Under the pieces are notes generated by a model. It was not told the origin of the DNA and ran no database searches. It saw only the letters and a program-made list of their open reading frames with translations. A stretch of DNA of 64,000 nucleotides from an uncultured Faecalicatena sp. (lineage in GTDB: Bacteria > Bacillota > Clostridia > Lachnospirales > Lachnospiraceae), in the NCBI GenBank assembly GCA_948468385.1, contig CAOKHZ010000005.1, positions 1-64,000 of the forward strand, written 5' to 3'. The translations under genes were made by a program, and so were the position numbers. This document shows positions 25,646-34,597 of the stretch, one piece after another (positions within the stretch are counted from its first letter, which is position 1; each line of letters begins with the position of its first letter).

Positions 25646-25946
25646 ACGGATTGTCACAGAGCGTGCGGATGAATTGTTGGACAATCTTATATATCATTTG
25701 CTATATCGGCTGAAAAGTGAGCAGGCTGCCCGGCATTTGCTGGATGGAATTGAAAATGTGTATAAACGTTTGGAGGAAAATCCCTTGTAATTTCCACTTA
25801 GTAGAGATGTTTATTTGGCAAGTAAAAATTATCACGAGGCAATTGTACCACAGATGGACTATATTATTATTTTCAGTGTGGAAACAACTAATGTTAATGT
25901 GGTTGGTATATTCCATTAGTTAGAGAATTATCAAAGAAAGATATAA
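25635..25946 (+). pseudogene. RelE/ParE-type toxin, broken by two in-frame stops
   Basis: Translation from 25635 gives a RelE/ParE-like sequence (MAYKRIVTERADELLDNLIY, then LEEN) that stops at TAA 25788-25790, residue 52. The same frame goes on with FPLSRDVYLASKNYHEAIV and FSVETTNVNVVGIFH. It meets TAG at 25917-25919 and ends LENYQRKI at 25944. Both stops are one substitution from likely codons (CAA or similar, and GAG, giving the usual FHELENY). No frame change is needed, so two nonsense mutations inactivated an otherwise full toxin. Confidence 0.8.
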
Positions 25947-25978
25947 AAAGTGGACGAGAGAAGAAGCTTTAGGAAGTA

Positions 25979-26018
25979 TTCCCCGGCCAATCACTTGTTG
26001 GTTGACCGGGGAAATTTT
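25979..26018. terminator. bidirectional terminator
   Basis: TTCCCCGGCCAA pairs with TTGACCGGGGAA (arms at about 25979-25990 and 26002-26013, one mismatch), with T runs on the plus side and A on the other. It lies between the broken toxin and the end of the convergent DUF4097 gene. Confidence 0.8.
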
Positions 26019-26994
26019 AATTTGTCTTTTCTTTTATGGTGACGTCTCCGTCATTGGCTTGGATTTGAATTTGGTTTGCCTTGCCGGAAGCGTTTTGGTA
26101 ATGAGTGTGGCTGCCATCGTCGGCATCTGGCGGCAGTTCGTCGCCGAGCAACACAAGCGTCCCGTAATCCACGCCGACCTCATAGTCATACATGTCGGCC
26201 GCGCCGGGCAGCGTAAGGGTAATGTCCCCATATTCGGCGGTGCAATCAAGCGTGCCCAGTGATTTCGCGTCCAGGTTCAGCGTGCTATTGTTCAAGGCGA
26301 ACTTGGTGTCTTTGCAAGAAAGGTTTGTGAAATTGCAGGTTCCATAGCTGTCAGATACGGAAAGGCCGTCTGCTTTCAGATTCGCGGCCGTAATTTTGCC
26401 CTCGTCCATTTCTAGCATGAGCGTGTCACTTTCAAGCTTGTCGATTTCGATTTTTCCCTCTGAATTTTCCAAAAGCATGTTCCCGGCGGTCAGGGAAAGC
26501 CCTAAAATCGAAAGTTCTCCCGAATGCCGGATGGAAATGTCATCAAAGTCGGCATCCTGCGGAACGTATAGTGTGATTTTATTTTTCTCGCGCGGATGTA
26601 TAAAAAAACTAAGGTTCACCACCATGATGGAATTCAAAGGTTTTCGCGAGAGCGTCAGGGTCTGGCCTTCCACCTTATACTCAAGTTCGTCTAAGTCCGC
26701 GTCCAGTGCGTATTCCAGATAAAAATGTTCGTCCCCGGAGGGCTTTATCACGAAGTCGGCAGAAGCGGCGATGGAATCCAGTTGGACGTCCAGTCTCGTG
26801 ACGGTTTCCAACTTTGTCTTGGGGAGAATGTTTTGCTCGGCGACGGCGGTCGAAGAGATGCCGTCCTTCGTGATTTTTACGCCGGGAAAACCGCCGAACA
26901 AGATGCCGGTCATCATCAGGACGAGGCCGGCGACGATGAGCATCGAGCTGACAATCAATAATTGTTTCGTATTTTTCTTTTTGTCTTTTTTCAT
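26017..26994 (-). CDS. DUF4097-type membrane-anchored beta-helical protein
   Basis: A 325-residue protein. A Lys-rich start leads to one membrane helix at about 12-34. The rest is made of short beta repeats with recurring hydrophobic-Asp/Asn patterns (SEGKIEIDKLESDTLMLEMDEGKI and similar), as in the DUF4097 putative adhesin fold. The exterior location is inferred. It is the last gene of the padR-DUF1700-DUF4097 operon, with an ATGA overlap to the previous gene. This trio is widespread in Firmicutes, and its function is poorly known, probably envelope related. Confidence 0.8.
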   Translation of the reverse strand: MKKDKKKNTKQLLIVSSMLIVAGLVLMMTGILFGGFPGVKITKDGISSTAVAEQNILPKTKLETVTRLDVQLDSIAASADFVIKPSGDEHFYLEYALDADLDELEYKVEGQTLTLSRKPLNSIMVVNLSFFIHPREKNKITLYVPQDADFDDISIRHSGELSILGLSLTAGNMLLENSEGKIEIDKLESDTLMLEMDEGKITAANLKADGLSVSDSYGTCNFTNLSCKDTKFALNNSTLNLDAKSLGTLDCTAEYGDITLTLPGAADMYDYEVGVDYGTLVLLGDELPPDADDGSHTHYQNASGKANQIQIQANDGDVTIKEKTN

Positions 26995-27617
26995 GATGCG
27001 TTCCTCCCTGATTCCTTTAGTTCGTCATGGTCGTTTGTCGGTTTCTTTTTCGTCACGATGCGGCCGAGCAGTTGTGAAAAGCGGGCGATCAGCCAACCGG
27101 CGAAGCAATAAAAGGCATGGGAGGCAATCAGCCCGACTCCGATGAAAATCAGTCCGATGCCAAACGTGGCCAGTCCGTTGGCAAAGTTTGAGAAAATCAA
27201 GGCGACTCCTCCGCCCGTCGCGATGATGCCGCTTGCCAACAAGGAAACCGCGAACAAGAAAGCGCACAAGACGCACATGAAAATGACAAGGACGAGCATC
27301 AGTACCAAAAGGAGCAGCACCGCAATCAAGGGCAGGGCGATCGGGGCGGCACAGATGCCCAAAATGCCGACCCATACGGCGGAGATCCCCCGCTTGACCG
27401 TGTTTGGCGGGTCGGTCACGTTTTTAGCCGCCAAAGACGTAATCAGTTCCTTGGCCGCCTCCTTGGGAGAGCCGAGGTCTTGGATTGCTTGTTTTTCATT
27501 TTCCGGGCCGGCTTCGGCGAAATATTCTTCAAAATACTCTAGTGCGCGGTCGAAATCTTCTTTCGGCAGTCGGCGCAGGCTGTGGGAAAGTGTTTTCATA
27601 TATTCATTTTTAGTCAT
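26991..27617 (-). CDS. DUF1700 family membrane protein
   Basis: A 208-residue protein. The cytosolic N-terminal segment MTKNEYMKTLSHSLRRLPKEDFDRALEYFEEYF with LGSPKEAAKELI is the DUF1700 signature. Four or so hydrophobic helices occupy about residues 78-185, and the C terminus is charged. The frame is open for 27 more codons upstream, but the chosen ATG has AAGGAGG and overlaps the padR end by eight bases. Family members commonly pair with a PadR regulator and a DUF4097 protein. Confidence 0.85.
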   Translation of the reverse strand: MTKNEYMKTLSHSLRRLPKEDFDRALEYFEEYFAEAGPENEKQAIQDLGSPKEAAKELITSLAAKNVTDPPNTVKRGISAVWVGILGICAAPIALPLIAVLLLLVLMLVLVIFMCVLCAFLFAVSLLASGIIATGGGVALIFSNFANGLATFGIGLIFIGVGLIASHAFYCFAGWLIARFSQLLGRIVTKKKPTNDHDELKESGRNAS

Positions 27618-27984
27618 CAGTAATCCCTCCTTCACTATGCATGGTTGGCGAGGCGGTTTCGAGTTTGGTATCGGCATGACCGCCTTGTATAATTCCATCG
27701 ATTTGTGTCGCGTAGCGCTCCCATTCTCCCAGTAGCTCGCCTAGATAAGCGCGGCCACCCTCCGTGACAACGTAATACCTGCGGTTTCGTCCTTGGTACT
27801 GTTGGTCGTAGGTTTTCAGGTGTCCTCCTTCTTGTAACCGTTTTAAAATCGGGTAGAGAGAGGAGTCCTTCATGGGGGCGACCTGCTTGATGCGTTGGCT
27901 AATCTGGTAGCCGTACGCGTCGCTTTCGGCGATGATGGAGAGTACCAGCATGTCGAGCATCGGCGCGGTCAAAGGAAATGTCAT
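27610..27984 (-). CDS. PadR family transcriptional regulator
   Basis: A 124-residue winged-helix regulator. MTFPLTAPMLDMLVLSIIAE with YGYQISQRI, DSSLYPILKRLQEGG and NRRYYVVTEGGRAYL is the PadR DNA-binding domain, followed by one dimerisation helix (PadR-s2 size class). It probably represses its own operon. The consensus promoter at 28028-28056 lies in an A/T-rich stretch of overlapping palindromes that could hold its operator. Start chosen at 27984 with AAAGGA upstream. Confidence 0.88.
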   Translation of the reverse strand: MTFPLTAPMLDMLVLSIIAESDAYGYQISQRIKQVAPMKDSSLYPILKRLQEGGHLKTYDQQYQGRNRRYYVVTEGGRAYLGELLGEWERYATQIDGIIQGGHADTKLETASPTMHSEGGITDD

Positions 27985-28027
27985 GTCATCAGTCCTTTCT
28001 TTTGAAGTATATGCCTTACAAATATAT

Positions 28028-28056
28028 ATTATATAGAATATAATATAAAATGTCAA
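28028..28056 (-). promoter_or_regulatory. consensus sigma-A promoter of the padR operon
   Basis: On the minus strand TTGACA (28056-28051) and TATAAT (28033-28028) lie 17 bases apart, a perfect consensus promoter. The region is almost pure A/T with repeated TATATA, so a PadR operator probably overlaps it. Confidence 0.85.
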
Positions 28057-28144
28057 TATATATATAGAAATTTCGCATAAATAATTTTAAAGAGGGAGGA
28101 AGAAGTGGCATGTTCGGTTCCCATGACGTTTGATCTTTATAATG

Positions 28145-28188
28145 CAAAAAGAAATCGACGGAGCGTTCAAGCTTTGCCGATTTCTTTT
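28145..28188 (-). terminator. terminator of the GH3 gene
   Basis: AAAAAGAAATCG (28145-28156) and CGATTTCTTTTT (28177-28188) form a 12-base stem whose arms supply T runs on both strands. It lies about 70 bases after the end of the minus-strand GH3 gene and could also act on plus-strand transcripts. Confidence 0.65.
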
Positions 28189-28255
28189 TGTGAATCATTG
28201 TAAGACACGTAATTATAAATGCTTCGTCACTGTCGCGGTAGGTCGCGAAGAGGAA

Positions 28256-31225
28256 TCATGATTCTGTTTTCGCCTTATTGTTTTCTGCCGTCATTCGTCT
28301 TTTGTATTTAAGAATCGTGACAATTTCCAGTATGATTATGAGGATTGCCAGAGCCGCGTCGAGTCCGCAAGCCAGTTTTACCCACGTCGGTGTCGTTCCC
28401 ACGCCGCCGTTTTCGTAGGCACGGCTGTTTACCACCGTGTACATGATATTTTTGGCGGCGGTGCGCATTGCTTGTACGCCCGTCGCGTCCTGCACCCTTA
28501 CATGCGCCTCTTCGACATCGTATGCGACCAGGCAGCCGTCATTTCCATTACGGATTTGTTGGTCGGCATTCTGGTAGCCGTACATTCCGAAGTAGTCGGT
28601 GATGACCATGCCGCGAAATCCCCATTCATCGCGTAGGACGGTGTTAAGAAGCGCGTCGGTCGAACCTGCTGCCACCGGCCCGATATAGTTGAGTGCCGTC
28701 ATGACCGCGAACGCGCCGCCTTCCTTGACCGCGATTTCAAATGGTTTCAGGTAAATTTCCCGGATGGCCTGTTCATTTGTCCAAGTGCAGAGCATGCTCA
28801 GGCGGTTGCTTTCCTGGTCGTTGAGGGCGAAATGCTTGATGAACGCATATATGCCTTGATCTTTCGCTCCGGCGACGGCCTTTGCGGCAAGTTTGCCGGA
28901 CAACAGTCCGTCTTCTGAATAATATTCGAAATTGCGGCCGCCAAAAGCCGAGCGGTGCATGTTCATGGCTGGTGCGTACCAGCCGTCCACATTAAGCTCT
29001 GCCGCCATGGTGCCCATCTGGTTCCCATATTCATAGGCCAGATCTTCGTTCCAGGTATTGGCGAGGATGACCGCTGGTGGGAATCCAATGGTTGCCTCCC
29101 CGGTAAAGCTGTTATTGATGGCGACCGGACCGTCACATTCCGTCGTGGCAATTTTTCCGACCGAGTCAATGGCTTGTGTCTGATATCCGGCAAGACTGAT
29201 CAAGGTATCCATTTCTTTGACGCTCAATTGGTCTAACAAATCTTCCCATAAGGGGTCATCGTATTCTTTGCCGCGCAAATCTGCTAGTTTCACACCGTTT
29301 TTAGCACCGGTGATCGGCACGACGGCATTTGTGTCCGCTTCGTCTGTCGCGTCATAGTTTACATTACTTATAAATTGCTCTTTCAGGTCGGGAGCCATTG
29401 TCAGTGAATCAGGAGCCTGCGTTGCCGCATCGTAATTGGCAAAGCCGTCAGCGCGGGAGAGGAAGACCTCCACACCGTCATCCGCGTTGGAAAATTGGTT
29501 AACGGCCGCTACGTCATCACCGGTGCGGGCGTTTCTTTCGTCATAAACAATCGTGCTTTCCACGGTATAGACTTGTGAGTCTATGATGTCGTGGGAGTTT
29601 TCATTAATGCTAATAACATATTCCCCTTCTTCAAGTACATAGCATCCATGTTCGTATTCGTCATAGGACACCATGTCCTCTACGCAAAAGGAAATTGTCA
29701 ACGTTTGCGAATCCCCGGGTTCGAGCAGATCTGTTTTGTCAAAGGCAATCAGATTGGCACTGGCCTTTTCAATGCCGCCGTTGGTATAAGGCGGATTGTA
29801 ATAAACCTCTACCACGTCCTTGCCTGCCACGTCGCCAGTGTTGGTGACGGTGACGTCGAACGACAAAGTGTCATCTGCCTCATGTATTTCGCCCATTTCC
29901 TGCGAGAATGTCGTATAGGACAAGCCATAACCGAAAGGATATTGTACGGTCGCGTCATAATCAATGAAGCCTTCTGCGGCGGCTGTCTCATAATAGCGGT
30001 AGCCGACGTAAATGCCTTCGACGTAATTGACGAAGGATGCCCGGGTGGCATTGACAAAGGTTCCATAATAATAGTAGGCATTGTTGTGTTCAGACATATT
30101 GTCATAAACAAACGAACCAAAATTATTGTAAGAAGGAGCCGCCTTCAAATCGTAAACAAAGGTATCCGTCGTCTTGGCGGACGGGTTGACGGTTCCGTTT
30201 AATATATTTCCCAAGGCATCGAAGCCGCATTGTCCGGCTCCCGGGCACCAGAGAACTCCTTTGATTTGTGGATGTTCATCGACCCAGCCCAGTTCCAGCG
30301 TGTTAGAGCCATTGTAAATGACTATGACGGTTTCAAATTGGTCGCAGACCATGTCGACCATTTTTTCCTCGGTCTGGCTTAGTTGCAAATAGTGTTCTCC
30401 CGGATTGAAATCGTTATATTCCATGGAATTGTTGAGATAATAGCCGGGAATGTCACAAGTGCCGGCCATCATGTTTTCCTGCGTGCGGCTGCCGTCGAAA
30501 AAGCTGGTCATGTCGTAGGGCAGATCCACGCCCTCGCCGCCGTCACGGGATAAGACGATCAATGCGGTATCGGAAAATGCTTTGGCATTGTCAAGCATCT
30601 CCTCGTCATAGCTGTCCGTTGTCGGTTCTGGCAGGGACCAGTCCGGACACACCGCATTGACGCTTGGACGCGCGTCGCGGAATGCCGTATAAAAATCACT
30701 TAACTCGGTATTGAGTTCAAATCCGGCATTTGTAAGGCCGTCTAACAAGGTGACTTTTGGATATACGTCACTTAAGGCACCACTGCCGATACCGGCATAG
30801 ATGGGGTTGGTGGAAGACCAGCCAAAGACGTTTAATTTCTTCGTATTGGTAAGCGGCAAAGTATTTTCTTCATTTTTTAGAAGGACGATGCCTTCCTCTT
30901 CTATGCGTTCGCATAAGTCTTTGGCGTTTGACACGGTTTCTTCGGCAAGTACATGCCCCTCGTTTTCGCCGGAAGCATTTTTGGTCGTGGCCAGTGTCAG
31001 CATGGTTGACATCGGGCCGAAGCATATTAGGTTGACGACGACTACCACGGCAAGCAACATCGCGATAAGGCTCTGGGCACGAACCAATTTGCGCCGTGGC
31101 ACGGCCAACCGCCTCACGGCAATGATGACGAGGATTGCGGCGATGAGAAGAACCGCCAGGGCAATCAAATACGGTTTGCAATTGTTGATGACATTCATGA
31201 CATCAGACATGTTAATTTGAATCAT
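28256..31225 (-). CDS. membrane-anchored, circularly permuted GH3 beta-glycosidase
   Basis: A 989-residue glycoside hydrolase of family 3 with permuted domain order. An N-terminal membrane region (two helices, about residues 15-75) is followed by the GH3 C-terminal domain (EGIVLLKNEENTLPL, YPFGYGLSYTTF), a fibronectin III-like domain (DVTVTNTGDVAGKDVVEVYY), and only then the GH3 N-terminal barrel (NMHRSAFGGRNFEYYSEDGLL, KHFALNDQE). The likely nucleophile is the Asp of MVITDYFG. A third helix lies at about 950-973, so both ends are in the membrane. Permuted GH3 enzymes are known from Ruminococcus. The substrate is unknown. AAAGGAGG precedes the start. Confidence 0.88.
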   Translation of the reverse strand: MIQINMSDVMNVINNCKPYLIALAVLLIAAILVIIAVRRLAVPRRKLVRAQSLIAMLLAVVVVVNLICFGPMSTMLTLATTKNASGENEGHVLAEETVSNAKDLCERIEEEGIVLLKNEENTLPLTNTKKLNVFGWSSTNPIYAGIGSGALSDVYPKVTLLDGLTNAGFELNTELSDFYTAFRDARPSVNAVCPDWSLPEPTTDSYDEEMLDNAKAFSDTALIVLSRDGGEGVDLPYDMTSFFDGSRTQENMMAGTCDIPGYYLNNSMEYNDFNPGEHYLQLSQTEEKMVDMVCDQFETVIVIYNGSNTLELGWVDEHPQIKGVLWCPGAGQCGFDALGNILNGTVNPSAKTTDTFVYDLKAAPSYNNFGSFVYDNMSEHNNAYYYYGTFVNATRASFVNYVEGIYVGYRYYETAAAEGFIDYDATVQYPFGYGLSYTTFSQEMGEIHEADDTLSFDVTVTNTGDVAGKDVVEVYYNPPYTNGGIEKASANLIAFDKTDLLEPGDSQTLTISFCVEDMVSYDEYEHGCYVLEEGEYVISINENSHDIIDSQVYTVESTIVYDERNARTGDDVAAVNQFSNADDGVEVFLSRADGFANYDAATQAPDSLTMAPDLKEQFISNVNYDATDEADTNAVVPITGAKNGVKLADLRGKEYDDPLWEDLLDQLSVKEMDTLISLAGYQTQAIDSVGKIATTECDGPVAINNSFTGEATIGFPPAVILANTWNEDLAYEYGNQMGTMAAELNVDGWYAPAMNMHRSAFGGRNFEYYSEDGLLSGKLAAKAVAGAKDQGIYAFIKHFALNDQESNRLSMLCTWTNEQAIREIYLKPFEIAVKEGGAFAVMTALNYIGPVAAGSTDALLNTVLRDEWGFRGMVITDYFGMYGYQNADQQIRNGNDGCLVAYDVEEAHVRVQDATGVQAMRTAAKNIMYTVVNSRAYENGGVGTTPTWVKLACGLDAALAILIIILEIVTILKYKRRMTAENNKAKTES

Positions 31226-31245
31226 AACGTTTCATCCTCCTTTAT

Positions 31246-31260
31246 AAGCACTTTGTGCTT
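31246..31260. promoter_or_regulatory. palindrome upstream of the GH3 gene
   Basis: AAGCACTTTGTGCTT is a perfect 15-base palindrome 21 bases before the GH3 start, next to its ribosome site. It may be an operator, or simply an RNA hairpin in the leader. Confidence 0.4.
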
Positions 31261-31333
31261 GTGTTTTATGCACTTACTTTAGCAGAAAGAGGATGAAATT
31301 ACGGAATTTGTCCTAAACGGTAGTTGTCATGTC

Positions 31334-32713
31334 CTAAACCGGTGGCAGAGGCAGCATGATGTTGACGTTGAAAATTTCATCATCCGCATCCACGGCCAGG
31401 GTGCCGCCATAGCGTGTTGCCAAAAGTTGTAGGCTTTTCATGCCAAAACCATGGTAGTGGGTATCTTTTTTGGTCGTGACGGGAAGTCCGTTTTCCATTG
31501 TTACTGGATGATGGTAATAATTTTCCGTATGGATGATGAGCATGTTTCCTGCCATGGATATGGTCAACCCGATGCTTCTTTTTTCTGGCTCGTCCAGTTC
31601 TAACACGCTTTCGATTGCATTATCAAGAAGGTTTCCGAGCATCGCATACAAATCCGTGTCACTGATAAAGGAGAGCCGCGTGCCGTCTGCCATGTAGGTC
31701 AGTTGGATTTGGTGATTTTCGCAATAGAGACTCTTCTCTGTTAGAATGGTGTCGAGCACGGGATTTCCGGTTTTAGCCACCGCATCGTAAATGAGTACGG
31801 CCGATTCGATTTCCTTTAGGGCGGATTGAGAATTCGGGTCATGGATATTGCGTCTGAGGGCGGCCACCTGGTGCTTTAAATCGTGACATTTCAAATTGAT
31901 TGTATTGATGGTTTCTTCGGAAATGCGTCGGTGCTTTTCCTGATTATGGATCAATTGCCGAGTGATTTCCAGAGATTGGGCAAGCCGTGACTGCTGATGG
32001 AGCCCGGTCTGGATAAAAAGGGAAAATATGCAGCCAATGATTGCATAGAACGAAAATAGCACGTGTGCCAAAATATTATTTTCCATCGGTACGAAATAGG
32101 CTACGCAATAATTGAGTACCACCACCAAAATCATCATGATTACGATAAAGAACACGAGAAAACGGTTATCCACGCCATAAAGTCCTTCTTTTTTCATGTG
32201 TTTCCCAAAGAGCAGGTGTATCAGGAGGTAGACTCCGATATAAGCAGCGAGATAGACTGGAAGATGGCAAGTGCTTGTAAAAAGAGCGGCATGTGAATCT
32301 GTTCCGCCGCCAAGAGGGAAATCATTAAGTGAATGGTTGGAAAAAAAGAGAAACCATAGGCCGGGCAGGTAAAACATGATTAGAGAGGCGATGCTGTTTG
32401 CAATATGCTGCGTGGCATATGCCGCCGCTCCGCGGTAGAGGGCCTCTTGCGGGGAACATTTGAACACGAAAGAAATTCCGGCAACGGAAAGGGAAAATAA
32501 GAGGAAATATTTTATCATTTCCGTTAGTCCGCCTGAAGTTGGCGACCAGAAATAAGCCACGAAAAATAAAAGCGCGAATGTCAAAGACAAACGTGAGGTC
32601 CAGTGGCTTTTCTTTGGCAACCAGTAAACGAAAATCCATTCCGCCGCCAAAATTTCCCAGAGAAACTTTGCCTGGGAATATAAGAACGCGTCAGATTGTA
32701 TCCATTCCAACAT
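31334..32713 (-). CDS. GHKL-type sensor histidine kinase
   Basis: A 459-residue membrane kinase of the AgrC/CitA-like GHKL group. Six or so helices span about residues 1-250, then a short dimerisation helix holds the phosphoacceptor His in KCHDLKHQV. The ATPase domain shows N box LLDNAIESV and a G box HYHGFGMKSL. It pairs with the LytTR regulator encoded just upstream. Proteins of this type often sense peptides or cell-envelope state. No signal peptide gene (agrD-like) was seen nearby. Confidence 0.88.
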   Translation of the reverse strand: MLEWIQSDAFLYSQAKFLWEILAAEWIFVYWLPKKSHWTSRLSLTFALLFFVAYFWSPTSGGLTEMIKYFLLFSLSVAGISFVFKCSPQEALYRGAAAYATQHIANSIASLIMFYLPGLWFLFFSNHSLNDFPLGGGTDSHAALFTSTCHLPVYLAAYIGVYLLIHLLFGKHMKKEGLYGVDNRFLVFFIVIMMILVVVLNYCVAYFVPMENNILAHVLFSFYAIIGCIFSLFIQTGLHQQSRLAQSLEITRQLIHNQEKHRRISEETINTINLKCHDLKHQVAALRRNIHDPNSQSALKEIESAVLIYDAVAKTGNPVLDTILTEKSLYCENHQIQLTYMADGTRLSFISDTDLYAMLGNLLDNAIESVLELDEPEKRSIGLTISMAGNMLIIHTENYYHHPVTMENGLPVTTKKDTHYHGFGMKSLQLLATRYGGTLAVDADDEIFNVNIMLPLPPV

Positions 32714-32769
32714 AAAAATCCCCTCTTGTTATGAGTACTTAGAGTCCATGTTTTGGACGCTTATGAGTA

Positions 32770-33468
32770 CTATGCCAGAAAATTGGTTAGTTCCCGCATA
32801 AATCCCGCTCGTCTGGCACGGCTGATTTGCAGAGGCGTATCACCAATCACGACCGTGTAATCTTGTACGGAAGTGACATGCCTTGGATTGATGAGATAAC
32901 AGTTATTGCAGCGCATGAAATGATAAGGTGCAAGCTGTTTTTCTACGGTGTTCATCGTGGCCCGCGTGACATAGGCACCCTCTTCGGTATGCCATGTCAT
33001 CTGGTGTCCGTGTACTTCGATGTAGCGTATTTTGGAGACGGCCACCCGTACAAGTCCGTCTCCAATCTTCAGTGTTAGCATCGTGTCACAAAAACGTTGG
33101 ACGTGGCGGAGTGCTTTTTTGAGCTTCATGGCAAAAGGGTAGTAGCTGAGTGGTTTTAAAATATAATCCAATGCTCCCACATTATAACCGTTGAGGGCAT
33201 ATTGTGCCATGTTGGTCACGAAAATCAAGGGCACGTCCGCGTCCAGATTTCGTAAGTCTGCCGCCGTCTCCATGCCGTTCATCCCCGGCATCTCGATGTC
33301 CATGAATACGAGGTCGAAACCGTCCGAGTAATGTTCTAGAAAATCATACGGTCTGGCATAGAATGAAATTTGAAATTGTTCCTTATTTTCGGAAGCATAG
33401 CGGTTTAACAAGTTCTCCAATAAAGTCTGGTCTTCCGCGTTATCTTCCACAATTGCGACTCGTAACAT
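32770..33468 (-). CDS. LytTR family response regulator
   Basis: A 232-residue regulator with an N-terminal receiver (MLRVAIVEDN, phosphoacceptor D57 in VFMDIEMPGMNG, Lys in YILKPL) and a C-terminal LytTR DNA-binding domain (IRYIEVHGHQMTWHTEEG, then FMRCNNCYLINPRHV). The frame is open to 33711 inside the HipA-like gene, but the receiver begins at the ATG at 33468. Only four bases separate it from the HipA-like stop, and its GGAG ribosome site lies within that gene, so translation is coupled. The cognate kinase follows. Confidence 0.92.
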   Translation of the reverse strand: MLRVAIVEDNAEDQTLLENLLNRYASENKEQFQISFYARPYDFLEHYSDGFDLVFMDIEMPGMNGMETAADLRNLDADVPLIFVTNMAQYALNGYNVGALDYILKPLSYYPFAMKLKKALRHVQRFCDTMLTLKIGDGLVRVAVSKIRYIEVHGHQMTWHTEEGAYVTRATMNTVEKQLAPYHFMRCNNCYLINPRHVTSVQDYTVVIGDTPLQISRARRAGFMRELTNFLA

Positions 33469-33472
33469 GTTG

Positions 33473-34555
33473 TTACTCCAATCTTCGTGCCCGCTCCTTG
33501 ACCTGCTTCCATTGCGTGTCTGAGAGCATTGCAGGGCGTTCCATCTGTAGGAGCGGCTGTAAATCCATTTTAAATTCCGCTTGTGCCTTTCCAGCGGCGT
33601 CAAATAGAGACATTGGCTCCTCGCTTGTCTGCGACATGACGTTTTCGTAACTTGAAAATGCGTGGTCATGGTCAAACAGCGGACAAAATCCGGTAATCCT
33701 GCCGGAAGCATGCTCCATCAAAAAGCCCCAGTTTTGTTCGTGACGGTCATTGTTGTTTAATAGGTAGTCGGCTATCTGCATTTGAAGATAAAATTTATGG
33801 TCAAGTTTTATCGCCTCTTCATAAGGATTAAGCCCATAATGGCTACAAAATAGGGTGAATTCTTCGAACGTGACCAGCGCGGTTTCCTCGGAGGTAAATA
33901 GTTTGGAATTTACGATGCATTCCCCGACACCTTGCAGCCATTCTTTCCGTTCCGGGCTTAGATAGGCATCCGTTTCTTCCTCCGTGGAAATGAAATACGC
34001 AATATGGGGAATTCGCAGTGCATCTAATATTTGCGAGGCAGGAATTTCGTATTTTCCAACTTTGTGGAGATAAAGGTTGTCATTTTTTCGAATCCAGCCT
34101 TTGGCACTTGCCCCCATCGTTGTAAGCTCCGGGGTACGTATTTTTTCATGCCAATTCGCATCATGAACATTCGTTTCTTGACGGAAATGAATGTTTTGAC
34201 CGGACAAGGAAAGCTCTGCAACAAAGAAAGACAAGGGATTGTGGAACAAATTCACGTTGTCCCAGCGCGCTTTATCTTGTTCTTGCTTAATCCAATAACC
34301 GTCCTCCAAACTTAACCCTCGACAAGCCTTGCATACCTCGTAGCGGTTCGTTTGGGAAAGCCGCAGCGAATTTAAAATTTCCTTGGCATAACTGCGCCCG
34401 ATGGATAGGGTGCGGTTTGATGCCCATTCAATAAAATCAACGAAGGTCAAGCGTTCCTTGCGGAGTCCGAAAGGGAGCCGGTCAAAATCAAGTATCTGAC
34501 AAGTCCCGGTATCTTGTATTTGTAAAATTGGTTCGTCTTTTAAAAGAAGTAACAT
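33473..34555 (-). CDS. HipA-like Ser/Thr kinase-fold protein
   Basis: A 360-residue protein of the HipA-like group common in Clostridia. ELTTMGASAKGWI is followed by a nucleotide-contact segment (LYLHKVGK), the catalytic loop NNDRHEQNWGFLM at 269-280 and the metal-binding LFDHDHAF at 293-300 with Asp 295 and 297. Both catalytic Asp sites are present, so it may be an active kinase. There is no HipB-like antitoxin next to it. Instead it is translationally coupled to a LytTR regulator and its sensor kinase. A function in that signalling pathway is inferred. A classic toxin role is not supported. Confidence 0.75.
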   Translation of the reverse strand: MLLLLKDEPILQIQDTGTCQILDFDRLPFGLRKERLTFVDFIEWASNRTLSIGRSYAKEILNSLRLSQTNRYEVCKACRGLSLEDGYWIKQEQDKARWDNVNLFHNPLSFFVAELSLSGQNIHFRQETNVHDANWHEKIRTPELTTMGASAKGWIRKNDNLYLHKVGKYEIPASQILDALRIPHIAYFISTEEETDAYLSPERKEWLQGVGECIVNSKLFTSEETALVTFEEFTLFCSHYGLNPYEEAIKLDHKFYLQMQIADYLLNNNDRHEQNWGFLMEHASGRITGFCPLFDHDHAFSSYENVMSQTSEEPMSLFDAAGKAQAEFKMDLQPLLQMERPAMLSDTQWKQVKERARRLE

Positions 34556-34597
34556 GGGCGGCCTCCGCTTGGTGATTTACAGTTGGATTTATATGAT

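Noticed and set aside
25788-25919. Stop-codon recoding in the toxin gene
   Set aside because: Two different stops (TAA and TAG) are involved, with no SECIS-like or pyrrolysine context, so ordinary nonsense mutation is simpler.
33473-34555. HipBA toxin-antitoxin module
   Set aside because: No HipB-like helix-turn-helix gene is adjacent. The neighbour on the coupled side is a LytTR response regulator.
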